The notes: generated by a model not told the origin, from the sequence alone. A stretch of DNA of 64,000 bases from Desulfopila aestuarii DSM 18488 (GCF_900143695.1 NZ_FRFE01000011.1:1-64000); one strand, 5' to 3'. Positions 1-9,656 are shown, numbered from the stretch's first letter. A program made the numbers and translations.

Positions 1-200
1 TCAGGCAAATAGCCATTGCGCACAACCTGCATGTGCCCTTTCTCATTTCTCAGCTCTGCGTAATACTGGAGCAGGTCCTGCAATTCAGCCTCAACCGCAT
101 CAGCAATGAGTTGTCGGGCGCCGGTACGTAACAGTTCGGTCAGCGGGTCTTCGACAAACTCTCCTGGCTTTTTCAGTGTGATAACTTTACTGTTGATCAT
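1..200 (-). CDS. IS256-family transposase, N-terminal part (runs off left edge)
   Basis: This is the first 66 codons of a transposase read leftwards off the window. The ATG is at 200-198, preceded by AAAGGA. The peptide has the opening of IS256-family (mutator-type) transposases: a run like DPLTELLRTGARQLIADAVE, then acidic and Gln-rich residues, then VVRNGYLP, matching the family's conserved start before the DDE catalytic core. The core itself lies outside the window, so activity cannot be judged. The gene sits inside an element whose right end interrupts the neighbouring GGDEF gene. Its ribosome binding site lies in one arm of an inverted repeat (199-260). The family call rests on the N-terminal motifs only. 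Confidence 0.8.
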   Translation of the reverse strand, partial: MINSKVITLKKPGEFVEDPLTELLRTGARQLIADAVEAELQDLLQYYAELRNEKGHMQVVRNGYLP

Positions 201-260
201 GACGTATCCTTTTTTGTTGGAATTCTGTTTTGGCGAACTGATTCCAACAGGATACGTCAT
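199..260 (-). repeat. Inverted repeat covering the transposase ribosome binding site
   Basis: Arms 199-222 and 241-260 pair almost perfectly: ATGACGTATCC and GTTGGAAT against their complements, with a few extra T residues bulged in one arm. In a transcript read leftwards, the GGA of the Shine-Dalgarno and the transposase ATG fall inside the stem. Similar fold-back structures in other insertion sequences limit translation from read-through transcripts; that role here is inference. Confidence 0.6.
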
Positions 261-278
261 TTCTTTTTAAATTCTCCC

Positions 279-875
279 TCAAACACCACTTTTGAGCATA
301 ACTCTGGCATGACCGAAGGTGTCGTTAATGCTTTTAAAGTGATCGATGTCGAGCATCAGGATGACCATAGGATCACTGTAGCGCCCGCCGCGTATGATCT
401 CTCTTGCGGCCATGTCGTAAAAACGTCTTCTGTTGCTTACTCCGGTAAGCATGTCTTCGCTGGCCTGCCTTACAAGTTCTCCCTCTAAAAGCTTCCTATC
501 TGTAATGTTCTGAATTTGTGAGATAAAATACAATGGCGAATTGGCATTGTCTTTTACAAGCGATACACTGAGTAAGATATGGATGATGCTCCCGTCTTTA
601 TGGAAGTAGCGTTTTTCCAGTTGATATGTATCAATTTCACCAGATAACATTTTCTGTACATAGAGCAGGTCTTCATGCAAATCGTCTGGATGGGTTATGT
701 CTTGAAAGGTTAAAGTGAGTAGTTCTTCCTCACTGTAACCAATAAGATTGCAGAGTGCTTTGTTGGCCATGAGCCATTGTCCGTTAGGTGCAACAAGGGC
801 CATCCCGATAGCGGCATACTGAAAGGCATTGAAGAAAAGTCTCTGATCGTGTTGGAAAAGATTATGCTTATCCAT
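279..875 (-). pseudogene. PAS-GGDEF diguanylate cyclase, truncated by IS insertion
   Basis: The 198-residue frame starts at the ATG at 875. Residues about 15-130 form a PAS domain (AIGMALVAPNGQWLMANKAL; GYSEEELL; DGSIIHILLS; NITDRK). A GGDEF domain follows with the usual entry DMLTGVSNRRRFYD and the metal-binding segment MLDIDHFKSINDTFGHA. The frame then diverges at about 306 and stops at 279. The GGDEF signature itself, which should lie about 40 residues further on, is missing, so c-di-GMP synthesis is not possible from this product. The cause visible in the sequence is the IS256-like element to the left. The rest of the gene may persist beyond the other end of the element. Confidence 0.8.
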
Positions 876-942
876 GTTGTCTATCGATCCTCATGACTCA
901 TCTCATATATTTGGCCTGCCGGGCATTTGAATTGAGCCATTA

Positions 943-2088
943 TCACAGTAGTTGCTTGATTGCCTGAGCCACCTCATGGACTGCCATCGCATAATAGGTG
1001 CTATGGTTATAGCGGGTAATGGTATAGAAGTTAGGATATCCAATCAGGTATTGATCATGTCCGGCATGGCGTAACAGGAGAAGATGCAATGGGCCGTTGG
1101 TGTCGTAAGGATGAGTGGAGTGCAGACCCGCCTGCTCGATTTCGGCTAGCGTATATTGCTTGCTAATGCCAGGTTCCAGTTTGACTTTACCTCTGGCTGT
1201 CAGGGGAGATACTACTGGTTGTCCAGGCTTCCAGCCATGCTGGGCGAAATAATTGGCAATGCTGCCTATGGCGTCTTCCGGGTCCCAGAGGTCCCGACGG
1301 CCATCGTTGTTGAAATCCACCGCAAACTGGAGAAAGCTGCTGGGCATGAATTGTCCAAGTCCCATTGCCCCGGCAAACGATCCTATCGGTTCTGCCGGGT
1401 CTAGACCTTCGTTTCTGGTCATGAGTAAATAATCTTCAAGTTCACTCCGGAAGTATTCACCTCTACGGGTATAATCAAAACTTAAGGTGGTTAAGGCATC
1501 GAGCACCCGGTGACTTCCAACGTTGCCGCCAAAGATGGTCTCCACGGCAAGGATGCCGAGGATATACTCCTCGGGAACACCATACTCCTGGGACGCACGC
1601 TGGAGAGCGCTGCGATAGTTGTAGGCAAATTCCACTCCGCCCGTGATGTGGTGCTTATCTAGAAATTTACCACGATATCGAGTCCAACCGCCTACTGAGG
1701 GACCGCGTTTCATGGCCTGATCTGATTTGGCAAGATAGTTGAGAGTCCAGTTCTTGCGCTGTGCCTCAGAAAAGAGCCCATTTAAGTAATCACGCTCAAA
1801 GCCGTGCTTGTCCACCATCTCCCCGATAAATTGTTCCAAACTGGCATAGCCGGCATAATCACCTGAAATCGATTGGGCGCTATAGGCCCCTAACGGTGAA
1901 TGCTGAGAATCCCCTGTATGATGGGCGACCTTGTTCCCTGTACGCTCCGCATGTCCTCCGCAGGCTGATAAGCTCATGAAAAGAGCCAGAGTGCAACAGG
2001 CGAGAAGCCGAGGCAAGAGGAGGAGTCGCTGAAAAGCATATTGACAAATAAACCGAAATGGCCGAAGGAGACAAAATGGTCTGGTCAT
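943..2088 (-). CDS. mltB: Lytic murein transglycosylase B (lipoprotein)
   Basis: This enzyme cleaves the MurNAc-GlcNAc bond of peptidoglycan with formation of 1,6-anhydroMurNAc, acting at the inner face of the outer membrane. The N-terminus is a long hydrophobic signal ending in a lipobox LSAC, with the acylated Cys at about residue 43. The SLT_2-type catalytic domain follows: the motif ILGILAVETIFGGNVGSHRV carries the catalytic Glu, and GAMGLGQFMPSSFLQFAVDF with NDGRRDLWDPEDAIGSIANYF is typical of MltB. The 381-residue length fits the family. The signal is unusually long and rich in basic and aromatic residues, but no better start is seen. The gene lies downstream of the hybrid kinase on the same strand, about 190 bases away. 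Confidence 0.9.
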   Translation of the reverse strand: MTRPFCLLRPFRFICQYAFQRLLLLPRLLACCTLALFMSLSACGGHAERTGNKVAHHTGDSQHSPLGAYSAQSISGDYAGYASLEQFIGEMVDKHGFERDYLNGLFSEAQRKNWTLNYLAKSDQAMKRGPSVGGWTRYRGKFLDKHHITGGVEFAYNYRSALQRASQEYGVPEEYILGILAVETIFGGNVGSHRVLDALTTLSFDYTRRGEYFRSELEDYLLMTRNEGLDPAEPIGSFAGAMGLGQFMPSSFLQFAVDFNNDGRRDLWDPEDAIGSIANYFAQHGWKPGQPVVSPLTARGKVKLEPGISKQYTLAEIEQAGLHSTHPYDTNGPLHLLLLRHAGHDQYLIGYPNFYTITRYNHSTYYAMAVHEVAQAIKQLL

Positions 2089-2282
2089 TGAGAATTGATA
2101 GTTATCACGTTGGATGAGGTTGAATGTTGTTAGGGTGGCATTTCATCGCGATTGAATCTCATACGAAAGAAAATAGCCAGCTAATAAGTGAAAACCATGA
2201 TCCGATCTCATAGATTTCGTGATGTGGATACGACCAGATCGAATATCAAATACACTATCAATCTCGCTTACTATGGCAAAGA

Positions 2283-4940
2283 TCATGATTCGAGAACCAC
2301 TCGTACCTTTTGTAGGATCGAAAGAGAGTTGAACGGTTTTTGAATAAAATGTATCCCATCCTCGAGCATGCCATAATCCACGATAATATTATCTGTATAT
2401 CCGGACATGTAGAGAACTCTGATAGAGGGATGTTTTTCTGATATCAGGGAATATAATTCTTTCCCGTTCATGTCCGGCATGACCACATCAGTTAAAAGCA
2501 TATCCAGGTCAATACCGGTAGCGACCGTTTCGAGTGCTGTCTTTCCATCTTCAACTGCGATAACCTGATATCCATGATCCTTCAGGATATCGTACACCGT
2601 GGTTCGTACTGCTTCGTTGTCTTCTACCAGCAGTATGGTTTCCGTGCCATGCGTAGAGGATTGTATTTCCTGTTTTGGTTTGCTGAGTTCCACTGTCTGT
2701 GTTGCAACCGGCAGGTATATTTTAAAAGTTGTGCCCACGCCGGGTTCACTGTATACCCAGGTACTACCCTTGTGTTGTTTTACTATTCCGTAAACGGTTG
2801 CTAATCCAAGACCGGTTCCCAGATCGCCTTTGGTTGAAAAGAACGGCTCAAAAATTTTAGAGATAGTTTCTTCGTCCATACCTACACCTGTGTCGCTTAC
2901 CACGAGCATGACATAGTGGCCTGGAATGACATCGGCATGGGTCGCAGTATACACCTCATCAAGCTTCGCCATCTTTGTTTCAATTGAGAGTTTTCCTCCA
3001 TTTGGCATTGCATCTGACGCATTGACTATCAAGTTCATCAGTACCTGTTCAATTTGCCCTTTATCGGCCAAGGCAGGCTTTATGTTGGCTGATTTGAATA
3101 TGCTGATTTTAATATTTTCCCGAACAGTGCGTCGTATGAGTTCTTCGAAATCATCAATAATCTTGTTTATATCCAGCGACTGGTATTCCAAAATCTGTTT
3201 ACGGCTGAAAGCAAGAAGCTGTTTGACCAGATCTTTTGCACCTGTTGCAGCCTTGTTCATATGGGCAAGTTTATCCTTTGCCTCGTCAGGAATGTTTTCA
3301 TCTAAAGTGAGCAGTTCTCCATATCCAAGGATTGGGGTAAGAAGATTGTTCAGATCATGGGCAATTCCTCCGGCGAGTTTACCGATGGCTTCAAGTTTCT
3401 GAACCTGTTTCAATTGGTTTTCCAGCTTTTCTTGTTCAATTCTGGCCTGTTCCCTTTCAGATATGTCCTGGACAAAGGAGACTCTGATTTTTTCGTTGTT
3501 GTAGGGTAAGGGACTCATGAATATCTGGACCGGGAATATCTCACCGTTTTTTCTTCGATGATGTGTTTCGATCGTGGTGGATTTTAAATGGCTTGACTCA
3601 TCCCTCAGCTCAATAAATTGTTTTTTGCTTAATGATGGGTCGATATCAAACACTGACAGGTTGCAAAGTTCCTCTTTTGAGTAACCGAGACTGCGGCAGG
3701 CATATTCGTTAACGTCGATGATCTGGCTCTTGCCATCAACGAGGAATATACCAAGGGATGCCTGTTCGAAGATGTATTGGGATATCTGGAGCGATTCCTC
3801 AAGCTGTTTGCGTTTGGTGATATCCTGACAGACAACAAGAACCTGGACGGTTTCAGCCGGTCCTTTGACAGACCGCAAAAACTCTTCACTCCACATGAGA
3901 CTGCCATTCTGTCGCTTTTTTCGGAACTGCTGATGGTACACCTTTCCAGGGGTTTGCAGACAGTTCTTGAAGCCCTCATTTGCCGCAGCCCTGTCATCTT
4001 CGTGAAAGAGACTAAGAAACGGCTGTTCTAAAAGTTGCTCTTTGGTATAACCGAGTTGGCTTGCACCAAAATCATTTACTGCGGTAATAATTCCTTCAGT
4101 ATTGAGAGTGAAAAACATGGACGGATTTTCATTATAAAGGGCGCGGTAGCGTTCCTCGCTGGCCCTCAGGGTCGCCTCGACTTTTTTGGCTTCAGTAATG
4201 TCGATCAGGGTGCCGATAACTCCGGGTTTTCCATCAAAGTGAATGCGGCGTCCGTGCACTTCCACATCAATGATTGAACCGTTTCTGTGTTGGCCGCGAA
4301 ATACGTAGCGGATGGAGTCTTCTTCCCCCTCGACGCGACGACGGATATTTTCGAGTACCAGAGCGCGGTCTTCCAAATAAATCAAGTCGGTCATCTTGAG
4401 GTCATGAATCACCTCTTCGACGCTGTAACCAAACATGTGTGCAAATGCCCTGTTGGTATAGTGGAATCGACCGTCCTGAATAAGATAAATCCCGGTCAGG
4501 GAGGATTCGGCCAGCAATCTGAAACGTTCCTCGCTTTCACGGAATTGTTTCTCTATTTGACTTTGCTCACCTACAACACGCACCACTCCGAGGAAACAGT
4601 CTTCGGCCAGCTTCCTGATCTGGAGTTCAGCTGACAGTGAGCCGCCTCTGTTACAGCGCAGGTTGCACAGGCCGGGTTGATCGTGGTTTTTCTGGAAAGA
4701 ATCAGACTGCAGGGGAAAATCAGCCAAGTCCTCATTTGAGACGATATCCCTTATGGAGAGACCCAGCATTTCATCTCTGATGTATCCGAGAATATCACAC
4801 AGTCGCTGATTGACTTCTAATAATGTGTTTTGTGCATTCGCAACGAAAAGTCCTTCCTGAGAATGTTCAAAAAGACTTTTGCATAGTTCTCTGGAGGCAA
4901 AAAAAGAATTAGTATCGTTTTGTGCTGAATTTTTTCTCAT
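2283..4940 (-). CDS. Hybrid sensor histidine kinase with four PAS domains and C-terminal receiver
   Basis: A soluble 885-residue kinase without obvious membrane segments. There are four PAS/PAC units at about 20-130, 140-260, 262-385 and 387-505, each with the GYS/GYT..EE turn and a closing DIT/DIS..K/R segment. The HisKA H-box is KLAGGIAHDLNNLLTPILGY, with the phosphorylated His near residue 527. The ATPase domain shows the N-box NLIVNASDAMP, G1 DTGVGM and G2 GTGLGLATVYG. A receiver domain at about 765-885 has the phosphoacceptor Asp in LLTDVVMPDMNG (about 818) and the conserved Lys in IQKPF (about 867). The NLLTP H-box and fused receiver resemble kinases common in deltaproteobacteria. No cognate regulator is adjacent, so the signal and output are unknown. 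Confidence 0.88.
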   Translation of the reverse strand: MRKNSAQNDTNSFFASRELCKSLFEHSQEGLFVANAQNTLLEVNQRLCDILGYIRDEMLGLSIRDIVSNEDLADFPLQSDSFQKNHDQPGLCNLRCNRGGSLSAELQIRKLAEDCFLGVVRVVGEQSQIEKQFRESEERFRLLAESSLTGIYLIQDGRFHYTNRAFAHMFGYSVEEVIHDLKMTDLIYLEDRALVLENIRRRVEGEEDSIRYVFRGQHRNGSIIDVEVHGRRIHFDGKPGVIGTLIDITEAKKVEATLRASEERYRALYNENPSMFFTLNTEGIITAVNDFGASQLGYTKEQLLEQPFLSLFHEDDRAAANEGFKNCLQTPGKVYHQQFRKKRQNGSLMWSEEFLRSVKGPAETVQVLVVCQDITKRKQLEESLQISQYIFEQASLGIFLVDGKSQIIDVNEYACRSLGYSKEELCNLSVFDIDPSLSKKQFIELRDESSHLKSTTIETHHRRKNGEIFPVQIFMSPLPYNNEKIRVSFVQDISEREQARIEQEKLENQLKQVQKLEAIGKLAGGIAHDLNNLLTPILGYGELLTLDENIPDEAKDKLAHMNKAATGAKDLVKQLLAFSRKQILEYQSLDINKIIDDFEELIRRTVRENIKISIFKSANIKPALADKGQIEQVLMNLIVNASDAMPNGGKLSIETKMAKLDEVYTATHADVIPGHYVMLVVSDTGVGMDEETISKIFEPFFSTKGDLGTGLGLATVYGIVKQHKGSTWVYSEPGVGTTFKIYLPVATQTVELSKPKQEIQSSTHGTETILLVEDNEAVRTTVYDILKDHGYQVIAVEDGKTALETVATGIDLDMLLTDVVMPDMNGKELYSLISEKHPSIRVLYMSGYTDNIIVDYGMLEDGIHFIQKPFNSLSILQKVRVVLES

Positions 4941-5324
4941 GAAATTCTCTAAATAATTCCTTCCCGTTGTCGCTGCGGTACATCATTTTTCAATTTCCAA
5001 TAGGCAAATCGTATCCGGGATGCCATTGGCAATCAGCTAATTTGAAGCCTATCTACTGTTTATCACACTCACCAATACTTTATCAAATGGACCGGATGAG
5101 TATTCAACTCTTGTCCCAACGCATGTGTACGTCTGTCTTCCCTACATTCTCGTCTGAAATACTAAGAAGGGCCAATTTTTTTGCAACGAAAATTGGTTAG
5201 ATGTTGGTGATCTGCATCATTCATGTATAAGATATTATAAGAGTTGCAGAAAAGTCTCGGTTGCTTGAGATAATGTAGTTTCCCTTGTCTGTCATACGGT
5301 GTAATGCCAAAGGAGAACTGCTAT
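4941..5324. other. Intergenic region between divergent kinase and ftsH genes
   Basis: This AT-rich stretch separates the divergently read hybrid kinase and ftsH, so it must hold both promoters. The only candidate seen is listed separately (5204-5231, plus strand). No convincing coding sequence is present; a 77-codon open frame at 4967-5200 lacks a ribosome binding site. Confidence 0.5.
5204..5231 (+). promoter_or_regulatory. Candidate sigma-70 promoter for ftsH
   Basis: TTGGTG (5204-5209) and TATAAG (5226-5231) are separated by 16 bases, about 95 bases before the chosen ftsH start. A CTTGAGA-like element further down (about 5259) followed by TCCCTTGT loosely resembles a heat-shock promoter, but its spacing is too short to call. 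Confidence 0.35.
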
Positions 5325-7238
5325 ATGGATAAAATGCAGAAACTGAACCTCGTCTATGGGGTCATAGCCATCATTGGTATCATGATCCTGCAGGATGTTC
5401 TGGTACAGCAACAGACGGTCCAGCCTGTTCCGTACAGTGAGCTGGAAATGTTGCTTGAGCAGGGCAAAGTGTCTGAATTGACAATTCGGGAACAGTATAT
5501 TGTCGGGGAACTGCGGAAACCCGATGAGAACGGTAAAAAGGTGGTGATCGCCAACCGGGTCGATCCGCGGCTTGCCGAGCAACTGTCAAAATATAAAGTC
5601 CCGTTCACCCAGGCTCGGGAAAGCAAGTTTCTTATTACTCTTTTTTCCTGGATTGTTCCTGCCCTTGTCTTTTTTGGTCTCTGGCTTTTTGTCATTCGTA
5701 AAGTGATTGAAAAGCAGGGCGGTGGAGCCGGAGGATTTATGAATATCGGCAAATCCAAAGCCAAGGTCTATGTCGAGCGGGAGACCGGAGTAAGCTTTGC
5801 GGATGTGGCGGGGGTTGATGAGAGTAAGACTGAGCTTGTTGAAATTGTCGAATTTCTGAAGTCGCCTGACAAATATGGTGTATTGGGTGCCCGAATGCCT
5901 AAAGGAATCCTGCTCGTCGGCCCTCCGGGCACAGGTAAGACGTTGTTGGCTCGGGCGGTAGCAGGTGAAGCAGGCGTACCATTTTTCTCGATCAGCGGTT
6001 CGGAGTTTGTCGAGATGTTTGTTGGAGTCGGTGCTGCCAGGGTTCGGGATCTGTTCGAACAGGCGACGAAGTCGGCACCGGCCATCATCTTTATTGACGA
6101 ACTCGATGCGCTTGGCCGCGCCCGTAGCCCGATGAGCGGCATGGGGGGTAACGATGAACGTGAACAGACGCTCAATCAGCTGCTGGTGGAACTCGATGGC
6201 TTTGATCAGACAAGCGGTCTTATCCTTCTGGCTGCCACCAACCGGCCGGAGATACTTGATCCGGCGCTGCTGCGTGCCGGGCGTTTTGACCGACAGGTGC
6301 TGGTTGACCGACCGGACAAGCTTGGACGCGCGCAGATCCTGAAGGTACATAGTAAAAAAGTTGAGATGGCAGATAATGTGGAGCTGAACAAAATCGCAGA
6401 GCTGACCACCGGCTTTTCGGGTGCGGATCTGGCAAACCTGGTGAATGAAGCTGCCCTGTTAGCGACTCGCCGCGGAGCAGAAAAGGTTGAAACCGATGAT
6501 TTTACCAGGGCCATCGAGCGGATTGTGGCCGGATTGGAGAAGAAAAACCGGTTGCTGAATCCTCGCGAACGTGAAATCGTGGCTTATCATGAAATAGGCC
6601 ATGTTCTCACGGCGCTGGCTTTGCCGGGGTCTGATCCTGTCCATAAAGTTTCAATCATTCCGAGAGGTGTGGGAGCCCTGGGCTATACTATGCAGCGGCC
6701 TACAGAGGATCGCTTTCTCATGACCAAGGAGGAGTTGGAGCGAAAAATTGCAGTGCTGCTCGGTGGTCGGGCTGCAGAAAAGCTGGTGTTTGATCACCTC
6801 TCAACAGGTGCCTCGGATGACCTGGCGCGTACCTCCGATATCGCACGGTCGATGGTCACCCGCTACGGCATGGATGAGCAGATCGGTCATATCGTCTATG
6901 ACGATAACCAGCAGACGTTTCTTGGTCAGCAAGGTTATCCTCAACCGCATCGATCATCAATGAGTGATGCCACTGCCCAGTTGATCGACAGTTCGGTAAA
7001 GACCATTGTTGATAACGTCTTTTTAGTTACACTCGAACTGCTCGATAAGAATAGGGAGGTGATGGAACGTTGTGCCAAAGCACTGCTCGAAAAGGAGACT
7101 CTCGATGAGGCGGAGCTGCGGAAACTGACGGAAAATATGCACCGTATCAGCTCGCCGCAAGAGCCCCTTTCTCCGGATATGCCGACCATAACCGAAGATG
7201 TGGAGACAGTGGAAAATGAGGGAAAAAATGCAGGGTGA
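5325..7238 (+). CDS. ftsH: ATP-dependent zinc metalloprotease FtsH
   Basis: Membrane-anchored AAA+ protease that degrades misassembled membrane proteins and short-lived regulators. The ATG at 5325 is chosen because AAGGAG lies 10 bases before it; an upstream in-frame ATG at 5304 would place that site inside the gene. Order of parts: N-terminal membrane segment (about 7-25), periplasmic domain, second membrane segment (about 103-123), AAA+ module with Walker A GPPGTGKT (199-206), Walker [12 protein letters not shown], pore loop [11 protein letters not shown] and the [23 protein letters not shown], then the M41 protease domain. The zinc motif reads HEIGH (422-426) where most homologues have HEAGH; both ligands and the catalytic Glu are kept. 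The 637-residue length is normal. It appears to be transcribed alone. Confidence 0.95.
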   Translation: MDKMQKLNLVYGVIAIIGIMILQDVLVQQQTVQPVPYSELEMLLEQGKVSELTIREQYIVGELRKPDENGKKVVIANRVDPRLAEQLSKYKVPFTQARESKFLITLFSWIVPALVFFGLWLFVIRKVIEKQGGGAGGFMNIGKSKAKVYVERETGVSFADVAGVDESKTELVEIVEFLKSPDKYGVLGARMPKGILLVGPPGTGKTLLARAVAGEAGVPFFSISGSEFVEMFVGVGAARVRDLFEQATKSAPAIIFIDELDALGRARSPMSGMGGNDEREQTLNQLLVELDGFDQTSGLILLAATNRPEILDPALLRAGRFDRQVLVDRPDKLGRAQILKVHSKKVEMADNVELNKIAELTTGFSGADLANLVNEAALLATRRGAEKVETDDFTRAIERIVAGLEKKNRLLNPREREIVAYHEIGHVLTALALPGSDPVHKVSIIPRGVGALGYTMQRPTEDRFLMTKEELERKIAVLLGGRAAEKLVFDHLSTGASDDLARTSDIARSMVTRYGMDEQIGHIVYDDNQQTFLGQQGYPQPHRSSMSDATAQLIDSSVKTIVDNVFLVTLELLDKNREVMERCAKALLEKETLDEAELRKLTENMHRISSPQEPLSPDMPTITEDVETVENEGKNAG

Positions 7239-7317
7239 GTTGGGGGTTACTCTTAATGGGTACCGCGAAATATGGGCACTACGGGCTAAGTATTCATGCA
7301 ATAATGGTTCATGAATC

Positions 7318-7350
7318 ATCGCCCTGAGGCCACAAGAGCTTCAGGGCGAT
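7318..7350. terminator. Hairpin between convergent ftsH and uspA genes
   Basis: ATCGCCCTGA (7318-7327) pairs with TCAGGGCGAT (7341-7350) around a 13-base loop. The T-run after it is weak on both strands, so it could be a terminator for ftsH, for the converging uspA gene, or only an RNA-stabilising hairpin. Confidence 0.55.
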
Positions 7351-7360
7351 ATTCTACCTA

Positions 7361-7789
7361 TCAGAATAGCAGTACCGGGCATCTGACGTTGTGCAGCACG
7401 TGGTTGGCGACAGACCCGAAGATTACGTCACGGATTTCGCCGCCACCCTCATGTCGACCGATGACCAGCAGCTGAAAATCCTGTTTATTGGCGGTGCGGG
7501 TAATGACTTGGCGCGGTTCGCCGGTTTCCATTATCAGCTCGCAGGTAAATCCCACATCCTGCAGCTGGGCACCGTAGCGTTCAAGAAGCTGCCGACCAGC
7601 CTTCCGGGCGTTATCCTTGACCATATCCATCTGAAAATCAGGAATCATCCGGTAGGCCAGCTGTTCCTGATTAATGACATACAGCAGGGTGAGTTTTCTT
7701 GGAAAGCGTTTGCGTTGCTCTATGACTGACTGGACGGTTTTCTGGGCTGTGGGTGAATCGTCAACAGGAATCAGGATCTTGGGGTCCAT
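7361..7789 (-). CDS. Universal stress protein, UspA family
   Basis: A single-domain 142-residue Usp protein. It begins KILIPVDDSPTAQKTVQSV, the typical first strand and nucleotide-contacting Asp. Near the end it shows LLVIGRHEGGGEIRDVIFGS, a version of the ATP-binding G-x2-G-x9-G-(S/T) signature, then VLHNVRCPVLLF, the usual last strand. AAGGAG stands seven bases before the ATG. The nearest same-strand gene upstream is dctM, whose stop codon is 66 bases before this start. The ATP-binding subtype is likely; the physiological partner is not evident. Confidence 0.9.
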   Translation of the reverse strand: MDPKILIPVDDSPTAQKTVQSVIEQRKRFPRKLTLLYVINQEQLAYRMIPDFQMDMVKDNARKAGRQLLERYGAQLQDVGFTCELIMETGEPRQVITRTANKQDFQLLVIGRHEGGGEIRDVIFGSVANHVLHNVRCPVLLF

Positions 7790-7854
7790 AGCTGTTCTCC
7801 TTGGCTGAAGTCGGACTGCACCTATATCATAGAGTATATCACATTTTTTCCTGA

Positions 7855-9144
7855 TTAATTTCCATATATCAATCGTGGCAACAGTAGCACCAGATCCGGC
7901 CAGTAGGTGAGTATCATCAGGATGGCAGTCTGGATGGCGAGAAACGGCATGACCGCCTTCGACACATAGATCAGGTTGCGGTCCACCACTGCACCGGAAA
8001 TGTAGAGACTGACGCCCAGGGGCGGGGTACAGTATCCTATACCAAGGTTGATTGTCATCAACAAGCCGAAATGCATGGTGTCGATACCGAATTTGCCGAG
8101 CAGTGGCAGAAATATCGGAGTCAATATCAGTGTTGCCGAGATGATATCCATGAACATGCCGATGAAGAGCAGCAGGATGTTGACCGTTAGCAAAAATACC
8201 CAGGGCGAGCTGATGGAATCGACCACTATTGAAGCAATTTTACCGGGTATCTGTTCAAATGTGAGGTATTCTCCGAAAACCGAGGCGCCAGCGACAATGA
8301 TCAGGAGGGTGGATGAGGTGACCGCAGAGGATACGATGACCTTTTTCATATCACGCAGCTTCATGTCCTTGTGTATGCAGATTTCCACAAAAAACGCATA
8401 AAAGCAGGCGACGACCGCGGCCTCGTTGGCGGTGAACAGTCCTGAATAGATACCTCCGAAGATGAGTACCGGGAGGAAAAGCGCCCAGGCGCTCTCTTTG
8501 AATACTGCAACGATTTCATGCATTGACGGTCGCGGCCGCCGGGTCATTCCCATCTTGCGACAGAAATAATAGGCGTAAATGCTCATGGCCGCCATAATTA
8601 GCACGCCGGGGATGAAGCCTGTGAGAAAGAGGGCTTCAAGCTGGTCGTTACTGACCATCGCGTAGAGGATCATGGCGATGGAAGGTGGGATAATGACCCC
8701 GAGAATGGGGGCGGTGGTCATGATTCCTACTGAAAATTTCTCGTCGTATTTGTTTTCGATCAGGGCCGGGATCATGAAACCGCCAATGGCAACGACTGTG
8801 GCCACGGTGGAGCCGGAGATGGCGCCAAAAAAACCACAGGCCAGGATGCCGGCCATGGCCAGGCCCCCCGGAAGAAATCCGACCAGGACGTTGGCAGTTT
8901 TGATCAGTTTGTGGACAATGGAGCCGGTGGTCATGATATTGCCGCAAAGGACAAAAAACATGACGACTACGAGGGCGAACTTATCCATGCTGCGGTAGAG
9001 AACCTCTATTACAATCTGAGGGTCGATGCCGATCCCATAAACAAGGCCAACCGTGCCTGTAAAGAACAGAGCCATGAACACCGGCATGGTGGAAGCGAGA
9101 CAACCAAGCAGCAGAGCGAATATCATCAGGTAGGAACTAGCCAT
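7855..9144 (-). CDS. dctM: TRAP transporter large permease subunit DctM
   Basis: The large membrane subunit of a tripartite ATP-independent periplasmic transporter, which carries the sodium-coupled transport path. The ATG at 9144 is preferred over an upstream TTG because GGGAGG stands nine bases before it. The 429-residue product is almost entirely hydrophobic, with about a dozen membrane helices and family motifs such as GFLPGGLAMAGILACGFFGAISGSTVATV (written here for position only, about residues 88-115) and GVIIPPSIAMILYA. The start follows the dctQ stop by two bases, showing translational coupling. It is the last gene of the dctPQM operon. The substrate is probably a carboxylate but cannot be told from this subunit. 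Confidence 0.93.
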   Translation of the reverse strand: MASSYLMIFALLLGCLASTMPVFMALFFTGTVGLVYGIGIDPQIVIEVLYRSMDKFALVVVMFFVLCGNIMTTGSIVHKLIKTANVLVGFLPGGLAMAGILACGFFGAISGSTVATVVAIGGFMIPALIENKYDEKFSVGIMTTAPILGVIIPPSIAMILYAMVSNDQLEALFLTGFIPGVLIMAAMSIYAYYFCRKMGMTRRPRPSMHEIVAVFKESAWALFLPVLIFGGIYSGLFTANEAAVVACFYAFFVEICIHKDMKLRDMKKVIVSSAVTSSTLLIIVAGASVFGEYLTFEQIPGKIASIVVDSISSPWVFLLTVNILLLFIGMFMDIISATLILTPIFLPLLGKFGIDTMHFGLLMTINLGIGYCTPPLGVSLYISGAVVDRNLIYVSKAVMPFLAIQTAILMILTYWPDLVLLLPRLIYGN

Positions 9145-9146
9145 GA

Positions 9147-9656
9147 TCAGCAACCTCCCGTGATGTCGTTTAAACCGGTCCAGTCTTCATACATGGTGAT
9201 AATCGTCCGGAAAAACATCATAACCCCCATCAGCGGCAGGACGGCATAGAGAAGCCATTCCGGTACCTGGAGGGTTGCGGTCAGGGCATATTCGTCCTGG
9301 TACATCATGAGTGTCATCTGGCTCCCCAGATAGATCATACATGTGGAAAAGACAAGAACTGCCAGGTGGGAAAAAAGGGTCAGTGGCTTTTTCAGAAATG
9401 GCAGCATCTGCGGCAGGGCGTCGATCCGCACGAGAGACCGACTGCGGATGGCGGCGACGCAACCGATATAGGTGGAAAAGTAGATAACCTTGCGAACCAC
9501 TTCGTCGGACCAGTAGAGGCTGTAGTCACTGGTGGTCTTACGCAGGACGACATTGGCCATGGCCGTGACCAGGGCAATACAGACGGTGGCGAAAAGCGAC
9601 CACTCTTCCACGAATAGAAATACCCGGTCAATAGACCTGAACAGTTTTTTCAACAT
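9147..9656 (-). CDS. dctQ: TRAP transporter small permease subunit DctQ
   Basis: The small membrane subunit, which pairs with DctM and is needed for transport. The 169 residues form four membrane helices. Family features are the N-terminal FRSIDRVFLFVEEWSL segment, VLRKTTSDYSLYWSDEVVR at the end of the first pair of helices, and a C-terminal LMGVMMFFRTIITMYEDWTG. It lies between a terminator-like hairpin downstream of dctP and the start of dctM. The 216-base gap to dctP and the terminator there suggest lower expression of the permease than of the binding protein. Confidence 0.88.
   Translation of the reverse strand: MLKKLFRSIDRVFLFVEEWSLFATVCIALVTAMANVVLRKTTSDYSLYWSDEVVRKVIYFSTYIGCVAAIRSRSLVRIDALPQMLPFLKKPLTLFSHLAVLVFSTCMIYLGSQMTLMMYQDEYALTATLQVPEWLLYAVLPLMGVMMFFRTIITMYEDWTGLNDITGGC

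Larger units (their letters stand above)
1..305 (-). mobile_element. Right end of an IS256-like insertion sequence
   Basis: The element comprises the transposase start, its leader and the sequence up to where homology to the GGDEF gene stops. On the minus strand the GGDEF reading frame is normal through ...FGHA (codon ending at 306) and then turns into unrelated residues and a stop. The element boundary is therefore placed at about 305, and the terminal repeat should begin there (minus strand AGAGTTATGCTCAAAAG). The other end and the target duplication are outside the window, so the exact boundary is an inference good to a few bases. Confidence 0.65.

Noticed and set aside
4967-5200. 77-codon open frame on the plus strand upstream of ftsH
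   Set aside because: No ribosome binding site, no recognisable protein features, lies in a divergent promoter region.
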